Positions 29,712-36,240 of a stretch of 36,240 nucleotides of DNA are shown here, piece by piece (the stretch's first letter is position 1; each line of letters starts with the position of its first letter). This DNA comes from Bacillus sp. ISL-7. Lineage in GTDB: Bacteria; Bacillota; Bacilli; Bacillales_B; DSM-18226. The stretch lies in the NCBI RefSeq assembly GCF_018613065.1, contig NZ_JAGGQW010000012.1:1-36240 (forward strand). The letters run 5' to 3'. A model generated the notes under the pieces. It saw only the letters and a list, made by a program, of their open reading frames with translations, did not search any database and was not told the origin of the DNA. A program made the translations under genes and the position numbers.

Positions 29712-30936
29712 ATTTGATGTTCCACAAAAAGATGTCAAAGCTTCTAAGCAAAAGAAGGTAAGTAGAAGTGTCTTACTCGGTGCGGCATTTTTAATGGCGA
29801 CTTCATCGATTGGACCTGGATTTTTGACCCAAACGACTGTATTTACACAGCAGTTGGCTGCAAGCTTTGCCTTTGTTATTTTAATTTCATTATTATTAGA
29901 CATTTTTTCACAAATGAACATTTGGAGAATCATTGCCGTCTCTGGGTTGCGTGGACAAGAAATTGCCAACAAAGTGTTCCCTGGACTCGGAGTTGTCTTG
30001 GCCATACTTATCGTCATAGGCGGTTTGGCGTTTAATATCGGAAACGTAGCTGGCGCTGGATTGGGTCTGAATGCCATGCTTGGATGGGATCCCATTACAG
30101 GTGCAGTGATTAGTGCACTATTAGCGATTTTTATTTTTGTGGTTAAAGAAGCAGGTAAAGCAATGGACAAATTCGCGCAAATCGCAGGGTTCGTTATGAT
30201 CCTCCTCATGTTGTACGTTGCATTTACGACAGCACCGCCGGTTGGAGAGGCGATTGTGAATACGTTTATGCCGGAAAAGATTAGCATGTTTGCTATCGTT
30301 ACGCTTGTTGGAGGTACGGTAGGAGGGTATATTACGTTTGCAGGCGGACACCGTCTATTAGACGCGGGCATCAAAGGTGTGGAAGCTTTGCCAGCAGTTA
30401 CAAAAAGCTCTGTTACAGGGATTCTCGTTACCGGTATTATGCGTGTGGCATTATTCTTGGCTGTTCTTGGGGTTGTAACAAAAGGACTAGCGATTGATCC
30501 AGCGAATCCGCCTGCTTCGGTGTTCCAACTAGCTGCAGGTGACGTTGGTTACCGTATGTTTGGTGTAATCATGTGGGCTGCTGCGGTAACATCGGTTGTA
30601 GGAGCGGCGTATACGTCGGTTTCCTTTATCCGCACGTTTCATCCAACCATTGAGAAATACCAAAATTGGGTCATTATTGCATTTATCGTTATTTCAACAG
30701 CGACATTTGCCATTGTTGGAAGGCCAGTAACAATCTTGCTTATTGTTGGAGCATTGAATGCCCTTATTTTGCCAATAGGTTTAGGTACATTATTAGTTGC
30801 CGCCTACAAGAAAAGTATCGTAGGTGAGTACAAGCATCCGCTATGGTTGACGATTCCGGGTTGTTTTGTTGTTGTGGTAATGGGCTATTTGAGTGTTGTG
30901 ACATTGATCGAACAATTACCTTTGATTTTTAAGTAA
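29698..30936 (+). CDS. ycsG: NRAMP-superfamily transporter YcsG, lacking the metal-binding motifs
   Basis: 412 residues from ATG 29698, seven bases after TTGGAGG and inside the end of pxpA. About 11 helices. The NRAMP fold is visible in GPGFL (39-43) of helix 1, but the metal motif DPGN that should follow is replaced by VFTQQL (48-53), and the helix-6 MPH motif is absent ([14 protein letters not shown] instead). So it is unlikely to carry Mn2+ or Fe2+. In the 5-oxoproline cluster it is best read as the importer of 5-oxoproline or a related organic substrate, as the genomic context of B. subtilis YcsG also suggests. Database names such as divalent metal transporter would mislead here. Confidence 0.85.
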   Translation: MENPKFDVPQKDVKASKQKKVSRSVLLGAAFLMATSSIGPGFLTQTTVFTQQLAASFAFVILISLLLDIFSQMNIWRIIAVSGLRGQEIANKVFPGLGVVLAILIVIGGLAFNIGNVAGAGLGLNAMLGWDPITGAVISALLAIFIFVVKEAGKAMDKFAQIAGFVMILLMLYVAFTTAPPVGEAIVNTFMPEKISMFAIVTLVGGTVGGYITFAGGHRLLDAGIKGVEALPAVTKSSVTGILVTGIMRVALFLAVLGVVTKGLAIDPANPPASVFQLAAGDVGYRMFGVIMWAAAVTSVVGAAYTSVSFIRTFHPTIEKYQNWVIIAFIVISTATFAIVGRPVTILLIVGALNALILPIGLGTLLVAAYKKSIVGEYKHPLWLTIPGCFVVVVMGYLSVVTLIEQLPLIFK

Positions 30937-30969
30937 TTTTATATGATTGCCAATTTAGGAGGGTTCATT

Positions 30970-31761
30970 TTGGGGAACTATGAAACATTGGAGCCGGAAA
31001 AAATTAGGGAGTTGATTCGGAAGCAAGAGATTACAGGACCAACTGCCGGAATGTCAAAAGGGTATACCCAAGCGAACTTGGTGATCTTAAAAAAAGAGCA
31101 TGCCTTTGACTTTTTGCTGTTTTGTCAACGGAATCCGAAGCCATGTCCTTTATTGGACGTGACGGAGCCTGGCTCATTTGTTCCTGCTTTGATTGCCAAA
31201 GGGGCAGATATCCGAAAAGACATCCCGAAATATCGTATATACAGAGAGGGTGTTTTTACAGAGGAAGTCGCAGATATTGCCGAGTATTGGGAAGACGACA
31301 TGGTGGGCTTCTTGCTAGGGTGCAGTTTTACATTTGAAACACCACTCCTTGAGAGCGGTATTCCGGTCAGGCATATCGAGGAAAACTGTAACGTTCCGAT
31401 GTACAAAACGAATATTAAGTGTGAAAAAGCAGGCCTGTTTGAGGGGCCGACCGTCGTTAGTATGAGGCCAATGACACCGCAGGATGCCATCCGTGCCGTT
31501 CAGATTACGTCTCGTTTTCCGGCCGTACATGGTGCGCCAATCCATATCGGAAATCCAAGCGAAATAGGCATCATGGATCTTTCAAGACCTGATTTTGGAG
31601 ATGCTGTGTCCTTGAAACCAGGGGAGGTTCCTGTATTTTGGGCTTGTGGTGTAACCCCTCAAGCCGTCGCGATGGAAAGTAAGCCTTCCATCATGATCAC
31701 TCATGCACCAGGATGTATGTTCATTAGTGATATAAAAGATGAAGCTTTCAGTGTGCTATAA
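30970..31761 (+). CDS. ycsI: DUF1445 protein YcsI (putative hydro-lyase / D-glutamate cyclase-like)
   Basis: 263 residues from TTG 30970, six bases after AGGAGGG; an in-frame ATG at 30943 has no ribosome site. DUF1445 signatures: GPTAGMSKGYTQANLVILKKEHAFDFLLFCQRNPKPCPLLDVTEPG, GADIRKDIPKYRIYREG, DMVGFLLGCSFTFE and the C-terminal PVFWACGVTPQAVAM....ITHAPGCMFISD. It is related to mammalian D-glutamate cyclase, which makes 5-oxo-D-proline from D-glutamate. Its constant place with pxpABC suggests it handles a glutamate/5-oxoproline isomer. Third gene of the pxpA-ycsG-ycsI unit. Confidence 0.88.
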   Translation: MGNYETLEPEKIRELIRKQEITGPTAGMSKGYTQANLVILKKEHAFDFLLFCQRNPKPCPLLDVTEPGSFVPALIAKGADIRKDIPKYRIYREGVFTEEVADIAEYWEDDMVGFLLGCSFTFETPLLESGIPVRHIEENCNVPMYKTNIKCEKAGLFEGPTVVSMRPMTPQDAIRAVQITSRFPAVHGAPIHIGNPSEIGIMDLSRPDFGDAVSLKPGEVPVFWACGVTPQAVAMESKPSIMITHAPGCMFISDIKDEAFSVL

Positions 31762-31919
31762 AACGTAACTATTGATAATAGGCTAGACATTTCGTAGTCT
31801 TATAGAAGATCCTGCGATAAACAGAGTCTGCATACTATCGTGAGGTGATGCATCAGTGCGTCGTCTCTTTGAACTTTACGGTGACGAGTTCGACCTGCTT
31901 GTTTGTCGTTGAAAAGGGG

Positions 31920-32816
31920 ATGGAAAATATATCTACAAAATCGAAGGCTGCGCTTTTCGTGCTCATTTTGATCTGGGGCGCAAGCTGGCCAATCAATAAA
32001 TTAGCAGTACCCTATTCACCGCCATTGCTTTATGCAGGACTGCGTACACTGTTAGGTGGAATCTTGTTGACACTAATTATTTGGAAGACGCGGAAGGCGA
32101 TCAATTGGCGGAATAACTGGCAGAAGTACTTTATTGCGGCTTTCTTTAACTCCATCCTTTTTTTCGGGCTTCAGACGTTAGGATTGCTCTATTTACCGGG
32201 TGGATTGTTTTCCGTGCTTGTCTATTTTCAGCCGATTTTACTCGGCCTTTTCGCTTGGATGTTCCTAGGTGAATATTTATCGCCAATCCAAATCATTGGT
32301 TTGTTGCTTGGATTCGTTGGGATCGCAGTCGTTAGTGTCGACGGTTTGACCGTTCATATCTCACCAATTGGAGTGATACTCGGGTTACTAACAGCGGTAA
32401 GCTGGGCGTCAGGTGTTATCTACGTAAAGAAAGTAAGCAAAGAAGTGGATGCATTTTGGATGGTGGCGATTCAATCTGTGATTGGAGGCATTTTCCTCCT
32501 AAGTACTGGAACAGTGTTTGAAAGCTGGTCTGCAATCGAATGGAATCGATATTACATAGTAGGGCTCTGCTTTGGTGCGACCATTGGCATCCCATATGCC
32601 TACATCCTTTATTACAAGCTTGTTAATGCGGGTGAGGCAAGTAAAGTTGGTTCCTATACGTTTCTCATTCCTATTGTTGCTGTTCTCCTCGGCGTGCTTT
32701 TCTTGGGAGAAACGGTGACCTATACCCTGATTGTCGGGATGTTATTAGTTGCCACAAGCATTCATTTTGTGAATTTCCGGTATAAGCCTAACTACAAAAG
32801 GATGAGTAATAAATAA
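31920..32816 (+). CDS. EamA/DMT-family transporter
   Basis: 298 residues from ATG 31920 (MENISTKSKAALF). Ten helices in two EamA repeats; LILIWGASWPINKLAVPYSPPLLYAGLRTLLGG opens the first and GVILGLLTAVSWASGVIYVKKVSKEVDAFWMVAIQSVIGG the second, with FLGEYLSPIQIIG and FLGETVTYTLIVG at equivalent ends. Family members export amino acids, purines or other metabolites; the substrate is unknown here. The start is uncertain: AAAAGGGG touches the ATG directly, and the frame stays open to a GTG at 31845 that has a weak GTGAG-like site. The extra 25 residues of the long form are not typical of the family. Confidence 0.85.
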   Translation: MENISTKSKAALFVLILIWGASWPINKLAVPYSPPLLYAGLRTLLGGILLTLIIWKTRKAINWRNNWQKYFIAAFFNSILFFGLQTLGLLYLPGGLFSVLVYFQPILLGLFAWMFLGEYLSPIQIIGLLLGFVGIAVVSVDGLTVHISPIGVILGLLTAVSWASGVIYVKKVSKEVDAFWMVAIQSVIGGIFLLSTGTVFESWSAIEWNRYYIVGLCFGATIGIPYAYILYYKLVNAGEASKVGSYTFLIPIVAVLLGVLFLGETVTYTLIVGMLLVATSIHFVNFRYKPNYKRMSNK

Positions 32817-32843
32817 AATCATCGACTCAATTAAATATTCCTT

Positions 32844-32878
32844 AATAAGCCCACTTATTTAATGGGCTTATTTTTTTA
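32844..32878 (+). terminator. Terminator of the EamA gene
   Basis: AATAAGCCCA (32844-32853) pairs with TGGGCTTATT (32863-32872), followed by TTTTTT. It abuts the stop codon of the minus-strand AraC remnant. Confidence 0.9.
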
Positions 32879-32879
32879 A

Positions 32880-33347
32880 CTATATTGTCTTACTCACATA
32901 ATCATTGCGATATTTAGCGGGTGAAACGTTCATCATTGTAGTGAATACGCGTGTAAAGGAATGCACTGATCCAAAGCCGGTGACATCAGCTATCTCTTTA
33001 ATAGGAATGCTTGTCATTTCAAGAAGACGGGCCGCCTCTCTTACTCTTTCCTTGCGAATATAATTGGAGAAACTTTCACACAGTTCAGTGGAGAAGAGCC
33101 TTGATAAATGACGACTAGAAATGTGAAGATAGTTGGCGACATGTTCTAGCTTCAATGGTTCTGATAAATGCTCCGGGGTAACTCCCCAATAATGGACCTT
33201 AAAGGCAATTCCTTCTCCAAACGGCCACATGGCGAATTGATACCTTTCACTGAGTTTACATGATTGGACGACCAAAAATATCTCTCCGATGTCTTCAAAA
33301 GACAAAAAAACAGCCTCTATTGATAAAGACTGGAATCCATTATTTTC
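32880..33347 (-). pseudogene. AraC-family regulator, N-terminally truncated
   Basis: The frame codes for a complete AraC DNA-binding domain at its end (LKLEHVANYLHISSRHLSRLFSTELCES..FSNYIRKERVREAARLLEMTSIPIKEIADVTGFGSVHSFTRVFTTMMNVSPAKYR). Upstream only about 55-70 residues of the sensor domain remain before an in-frame TAA at 33350-33348. The only possible start (TTG at 33305) has no ribosome site, and readable protein-like sequence extends upstream of it (NGFQSLSIEAVF). Intact members with this domain have about 280-300 residues, so the 5' half has been lost. Remaining expression is unlikely. Confidence 0.75.
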
Positions 33348-33426
33348 TTAAAATTATAACAATTATACTATTAAACACGCTTTAGATTAGAATAACCCGT
33401 TTTTATTATTTAGGTATTCAATTAAA

Positions 33427-33826
33427 TCATTTGTTCCAATAGGCTTTTGCTTCTGCCTCAAGTACCTTTAATCTTTTGTAGTAATCAGGAAACTCGTTAA
33501 GATGAGTCAGTGCAATTTTCCAGTAATAATAGGATCATTCCCAGTAACATTTGTTTGGCTGGATTGTTTTCCATGTTCAAGTTCAGTATTTACTCCCATC
33601 CAAAACTCATTTAAATCAAACTTGCTTTTATTAAAGTCAATGCCTAAAAGTAAAGCTATTGCTGCTGCTTCCTCTTTAGAAAACCAGATTTAACAATGTT
33701 TAAATTATTTGTTGAACGATTATTTTTAAACCTATTTGGATTTCCATTAGTTGGATAAGGATATGTCATACCATAGTTATAACTGTTAATGAAGTGGTTC
33801 TAATTCGGATTATTATAGTAGTACAA
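33427..33826 (-). pseudogene. DUF5661-like gene, broken by one stop and two frameshifts
   Basis: Read on the minus strand with two frame changes, the sequence gives a Tyr/Asn/Pro-rich N-terminus (YYYNNPN..), then WFSKEEAAAIALLLGIDF, EFWMGVNTELEHGK, TNVTGNDPIITGK and LTHLNEFPDYYKRLKVLEAEAKAYW, the known pattern of DUF5661 proteins of Bacillus. Lesions: TAG at 33802-33800; a 1-base loss near 33684-33688 (AAATCTGG where AAATCTTGG restores the frame); and a 1-base loss in an A run at 33516-33519. A TTG start (33826) with AGGAG upstream is still visible. Function of the family is unknown. Confidence 0.8.
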
Positions 33827-34017
33827 AACACATCACTCCTAAAAAGGGTATTTATCAACAATTTACGTTAGTTACCTGTTTATGAGCATGTCTTCTAAAA
33901 GTAAAATAATAGTGAATTTAACAAAAAATACGACTTGGCTTTTAAACTAACCTCTCTCTATATAGAAAGGAAAATCTCTCGATTTCTCATTTTCTCCAAA
34001 TTACGTAGTAGTCTGTT

Positions 34018-34254
34018 TTAATATTCATTTGAAGATTGGAATAATGGTGTATTAAGGGATAATTTTGGGAATTCACACTGCTTTTTACCGATGGTAAACA
34101 GAATACGTATGAGCTTATTACATATTGCAATTAGAGATTGCATCTTCTTCAAAGGATTATTTGGACGCTTTGTAAAATACTCATGTAATGCTTTAAAAGC
34201 GGTATTTTTAGCGACCAAAGGCATTGCAACTCGAAAGAAGAGAGCTCTTAAAGT
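34018..34254 (-). mobile_element. C-terminal remnant of an IS110/IS1111-family transposase
   Basis: The minus-strand frame, open from the stop at 34257, reads TLRALFFRVAMPLVAKNTAF, then KALHEYFTKRPNNPLKKMQS and LIAICNKLIRILFTIGKK. This matches the end of IS110-family transposases, where LR..L..A.MP....N...K..YE is followed by K....I...RKL.R..FAL. The catalytic DEDD and Ser regions are absent, so only about the last 75 residues survive. It butts against a plus-strand binding-protein fragment at about 34255. An internal Met (34224) is not a real start. Confidence 0.72.
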
Positions 34255-34256
34255 CT

Positions 34257-34463
34257 AAAGCGAAAAATGATAATTTCCCTGGTGGAATGAATATTCTTTA
34301 CGGATTAGCTGAAGATGGTGTAGCTTTATCACCTATGAATAATAAAGCTGCCAACAAAGATGCTATTAATAAAGCTGTTAATGATTGGATAGATAAAATA
34401 AAGTCTGGAGCTATAAAGGTCCCTGGAACTCTTGCTGAATTAAAAACATTTAGCCCTAAATAA
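34257..34463 (+). pseudogene. C-terminal fragment of a BMP-family (nucleoside) ABC binding lipoprotein
   Basis: About 68 codons read KAKNDNFPGGMNILYGLAEDGVALSPMN and WIDKIKSGAIKVPGTLAEL, the end of Med/BmpA/YufN-type substrate-binding proteins (typical: FKGGK..YGLKEDGVGLAP...I..GEIKVP.T). Signal peptide, lipobox Cys and most of the domain are missing. The frame can be extended upstream to 34212, but that part lies inside the IS110 remnant. The intact gene was most likely split by that element or by a later deletion. Intact relatives work with nucleoside ABC permeases; none are nearby. Confidence 0.72.
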
Positions 34464-34478
34464 TAAATAAGCGAAATA

Positions 34479-34502
34479 TTGCACCTACTTATTTAGGTGC
34501 GA
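34479..34502 (+). terminator. Hairpin after the binding-protein fragment
   Basis: GCACCTA (34481-34487) pairs with TAGGTGC (34494-34500) over a 6-nt loop, without a clear T run. Probably the old terminator of the broken gene. Confidence 0.5.
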
Positions 34503-34540
34503 AGTTCGAGTTAGAATATTTAAAAAATAAAAAAAATTCT

Positions 34541-34569
34541 TTTATCAAGAGAACAAACTGTTATATAAT
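34541..34569 (+). promoter_or_regulatory. Possible promoter of the AGCS symporter gene
   Basis: -10 TATAAT (34564-34569) with a weak -35 TTTATC (34541-34546) at 17 bp. The -10 is perfect and the -35 poor, so an activator may be needed. Confidence 0.4.
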
Positions 34570-34599
34570 AAAAAACAGAAAAATCAAAGGGGGCAATTT

Positions 34600-36063
34600 A
34601 TGGAACAGTTTGTTAATTGGCTTAGTGGCATTATTTGGAGCCCGGCACTAATTTATTTATGCTTGGGTGTAGGTTTATTTTACTCTTTTGCAACTAGATT
34701 TCTTCAAGTAAGGCATATGAAGGACATTATTCCTTTAATGTTTAAAGGTGGAAAATCAGAAGCAGGGATTTCATCATTCCAAGCTCTAACCCTTGCCTTG
34801 TCTGGCCGAGTTGGAACTGGCAACATTGCCGGTGTTGCCACGGCGATTGCCTTTGGTGGACCTGGTGCGGTTTTTTGGATGTGGACAATTGCTTTCTTAG
34901 GTGCAGGTTCAGCTTTTGTTGAGGCAGCTTTAGGTCAGGTGTATAAGGTAAAACAAGATGGTCAATTCCGAGGCGGACCTGCCTATTACATAGAAAAAGG
35001 ATTAAAAATGAAATGGTATGCGATTTTATTCGCTATTGTAACCGTTATTGCAACGGGAGTCCTTTTACCAGGTGTTCAAGCAAATAGTATTGCATCTAGT
35101 GTTAAAAATGCTTTTGGAATTAGTCCTGCACTAACTGGTGGCGTTCTAGTTGTTTTTCTAGCAATCATCATTTTTGGCGGCGTTAAACGGATTGCTCGTG
35201 TAGCTGAATTCGTTGTACCTTTCATGGCATTAGGTTATATAATCATTGCCCTCGTGATCGTGGCTATGAATATTTCTGAGTTACCAGCTGTTTTAAAACT
35301 AATCTTCTCCAGTGCATTTGGTGCGAATGCTACCTTTGGAGGAATTTTAGGTGCAGCTATATCTTGGGGAGTCAAACGCGGTATTTATTCAAATGAAGCA
35401 GGACAAGGTACTGCCCCACATGCTGCAGCTGCAGCCGAAGTTTCCCATCCTGCAAAACAAGGCATTGTTCAAGCGTTTTCTGTATACATTGATACATTAT
35501 TTGTGTGTTCTGCAACAGCGTTCATGATTCTTATTACAGGAATGTATAATGTTGCACCAGAGGGAAAGGCGGAAATTGTCAATAAACTTGGTGATGTAGA
35601 ACCTGGTCCAGCGTTTACACAATCTGCTGTTGAATCAGTAATGCCTGGATTTGGAGCTCCAATTGTTGCTATTGCTTTATTGTTCTTCGCATTCACGACC
35701 ATTATGGCCTATTATTATATGGCAGAAACAAACCTTGCCTATATTAATCAAAAAGTAAAACGAGTGTGGACAGATTATGTTCTCAAAATTGCTATTTTAG
35801 GAATGGTATTCTATGGAAGCGTGAAAACAGCAGGTCTTGCTTGGACATTAGGGGATATCGGTGTAGGAAGTATGGCTTGGTTAAATATTATTGCTATTCT
35901 CCTCCTGACAAAACCAGCTCTAAAAGTTCTCAAAGACTATGAAGCACAGCTTAAAGAAGGAAAAGATCCTGTATTCGATCCTGTAAGGTTAGGTATTAAA
36001 GATGCTGATTTCTGGGAGAATGAATATTCCCGACCTAATGAAAAAGAGGAAAAGACAGGCTGA
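34600..36063 (+). CDS. Alanine/glycine:cation symporter (AGCS family, AlsT-like)
   Basis: 487 residues; ATG after AAAGGGGG. About 11 helices. AGCS signatures: SFQALTLALSGRVGTGNIAGVATAIAFGGPGAVFWMW (about 58-95), GSAFVEAALGQVYKV, FRGGPAYYIEKGL, the family motif region GAAISWGVKRGIYSNEAGQGTAPHAAAAAEVSHPAKQG (about 250-290) and FAFTTIMAYYYMAETN. It imports alanine, glycine or a related small neutral amino acid with Na+ or H+. In B. subtilis the relative AlsT has been linked to glutamine and YrbD-type members to alanine; the substrate is not decided by motifs. Single gene with its own terminator. Confidence 0.93.
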   Translation: MEQFVNWLSGIIWSPALIYLCLGVGLFYSFATRFLQVRHMKDIIPLMFKGGKSEAGISSFQALTLALSGRVGTGNIAGVATAIAFGGPGAVFWMWTIAFLGAGSAFVEAALGQVYKVKQDGQFRGGPAYYIEKGLKMKWYAILFAIVTVIATGVLLPGVQANSIASSVKNAFGISPALTGGVLVVFLAIIIFGGVKRIARVAEFVVPFMALGYIIIALVIVAMNISELPAVLKLIFSSAFGANATFGGILGAAISWGVKRGIYSNEAGQGTAPHAAAAAEVSHPAKQGIVQAFSVYIDTLFVCSATAFMILITGMYNVAPEGKAEIVNKLGDVEPGPAFTQSAVESVMPGFGAPIVAIALLFFAFTTIMAYYYMAETNLAYINQKVKRVWTDYVLKIAILGMVFYGSVKTAGLAWTLGDIGVGSMAWLNIIAILLLTKPALKVLKDYEAQLKEGKDPVFDPVRLGIKDADFWENEYSRPNEKEEKTG

Positions 36064-36099
36064 TAACTAAAATATAGAGGGACTGACTAAATGAACTAT

Positions 36100-36150
36100 A
36101 ACCCGAATATTGGACACTAATTAAAAAGTGCCCCTTATTCGGGTTTTTCT
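36100..36150 (+). terminator. Terminator of the AGCS gene
   Basis: AACCCGAATA (36100-36109) pairs with TATTCGGGTT (36136-36145), with an inner CACT/AGTG pairing, then TTTCT. Confidence 0.8.
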
Positions 36151-36209
36151 ATGTCCTCACACAGAAAACCCGTTTATAATAAAAGAATTATTGTGGACGG
36201 AGGATTTAC

Positions 36210-36240
36210 ATGAGTAAGAATTTATTTACGGATTTTAAGT
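36210..36240 (+). CDS. 5' end of an unidentified gene (partial)
   Basis: ATG 36210 follows GGAGG (36199-36203) by six bases. Ten codons are visible (MSKNLFTDFK) before the window ends. A TATAAT at 36175-36180 could be its -10, but no matching -35 was found. Too short to assign. Confidence 0.6.
   Translation, partial: MSKNLFTDFK

Noticed and set aside
29646..30374. 242-codon minus-strand frame opposite the NRAMP-like gene
   Set aside because: Antisense shadow of a membrane-protein gene; low-complexity composition and no ribosome site.
33502..33693. 63-codon plus-strand frame
   Set aside because: It is the antisense shadow of the DUF5661 pseudogene, whose minus-strand reading matches a known family.
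36091..36120. Nine-codon frame ATG..TAA before the AGCS terminator
   Set aside because: It lies in the terminator stem and has no separate promoter; nothing supports translation.

Overview
The window reads as chromosomal DNA of a low-GC, endospore-forming Bacillaceae species. Supporting signs are a Spo0E-type phosphatase, a guanine riboswitch, CcpA cre-like sites, a sigma-54 (SigL) promoter with its own enhancer-binding activator, strong AGGAGG ribosome sites with GTG/TTG starts, and a Bacillus-type kip/pxp cluster. No rRNA, tRNA or CRISPR array was seen. Almost everything is transport and catabolism of nitrogen-containing or wall-derived small molecules, with decayed genes and insertion-sequence debris near both ends.

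Region by region. 1-1.3 kb: the 3' end of a Gly/Met-rich gene, a 21-bp phased repeat, and a small membrane-protein gene cut by the left end of an IS3-family (IS150-like) remnant. 1.4-4.3 kb: CorA; a guanine riboswitch ahead of an exported nucleosidase-like protein; a Spo0E-like phosphatase. 4.7-17.7 kb: a monomeric sarcosine oxidase relative, then a sigma-54 activator divergent from an operon of Rieske oxygenase, aldehyde dehydrogenase and D-malate/tartrate dehydrogenase; then a DUF3311 + SSS symporter pair; then an MFS carrier with a histidine ammonia-lyase homologue that lacks the MIO-forming Ala-Ser-Gly, and an AraC regulator. The Rieske operon fits carnitine breakdown (carnitine to trimethylamine + malic semialdehyde to D-malate to pyruvate). 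The lyase may eliminate an amine from a betaine. Both are inferences.

17.8-26.0 kb: glycolate oxidase glcDF (minus strand), a Cof-type HAD phosphatase, and murQ-murR-murP-mupG for MurNAc-GlcNAc recycling. The HAD and murQ promoters carry the same GAAAT-N3-ATTTC palindrome in the same register over the -35 box. 26.0-31.8 kb: 5-oxoprolinase region: kipR; kipI-kipA (pxpB-pxpC) on minus; pxpA, an NRAMP-like carrier lacking both metal motifs, and a DUF1445 gene on plus. Two mirror-image palindromes lie in the divergent gap. 31.9-36.2 kb: an EamA transporter, a broken AraC gene, a DUF5661 pseudogene, an IS110-family transposase tail abutting a BMP-family binding-protein tail, an AGCS symporter, and the first codons of one more gene.

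All assignments come from reading motifs by eye. No database search was run, so substrates for the transporters and for the 4.7-17.7 kb enzymes are hypotheses.
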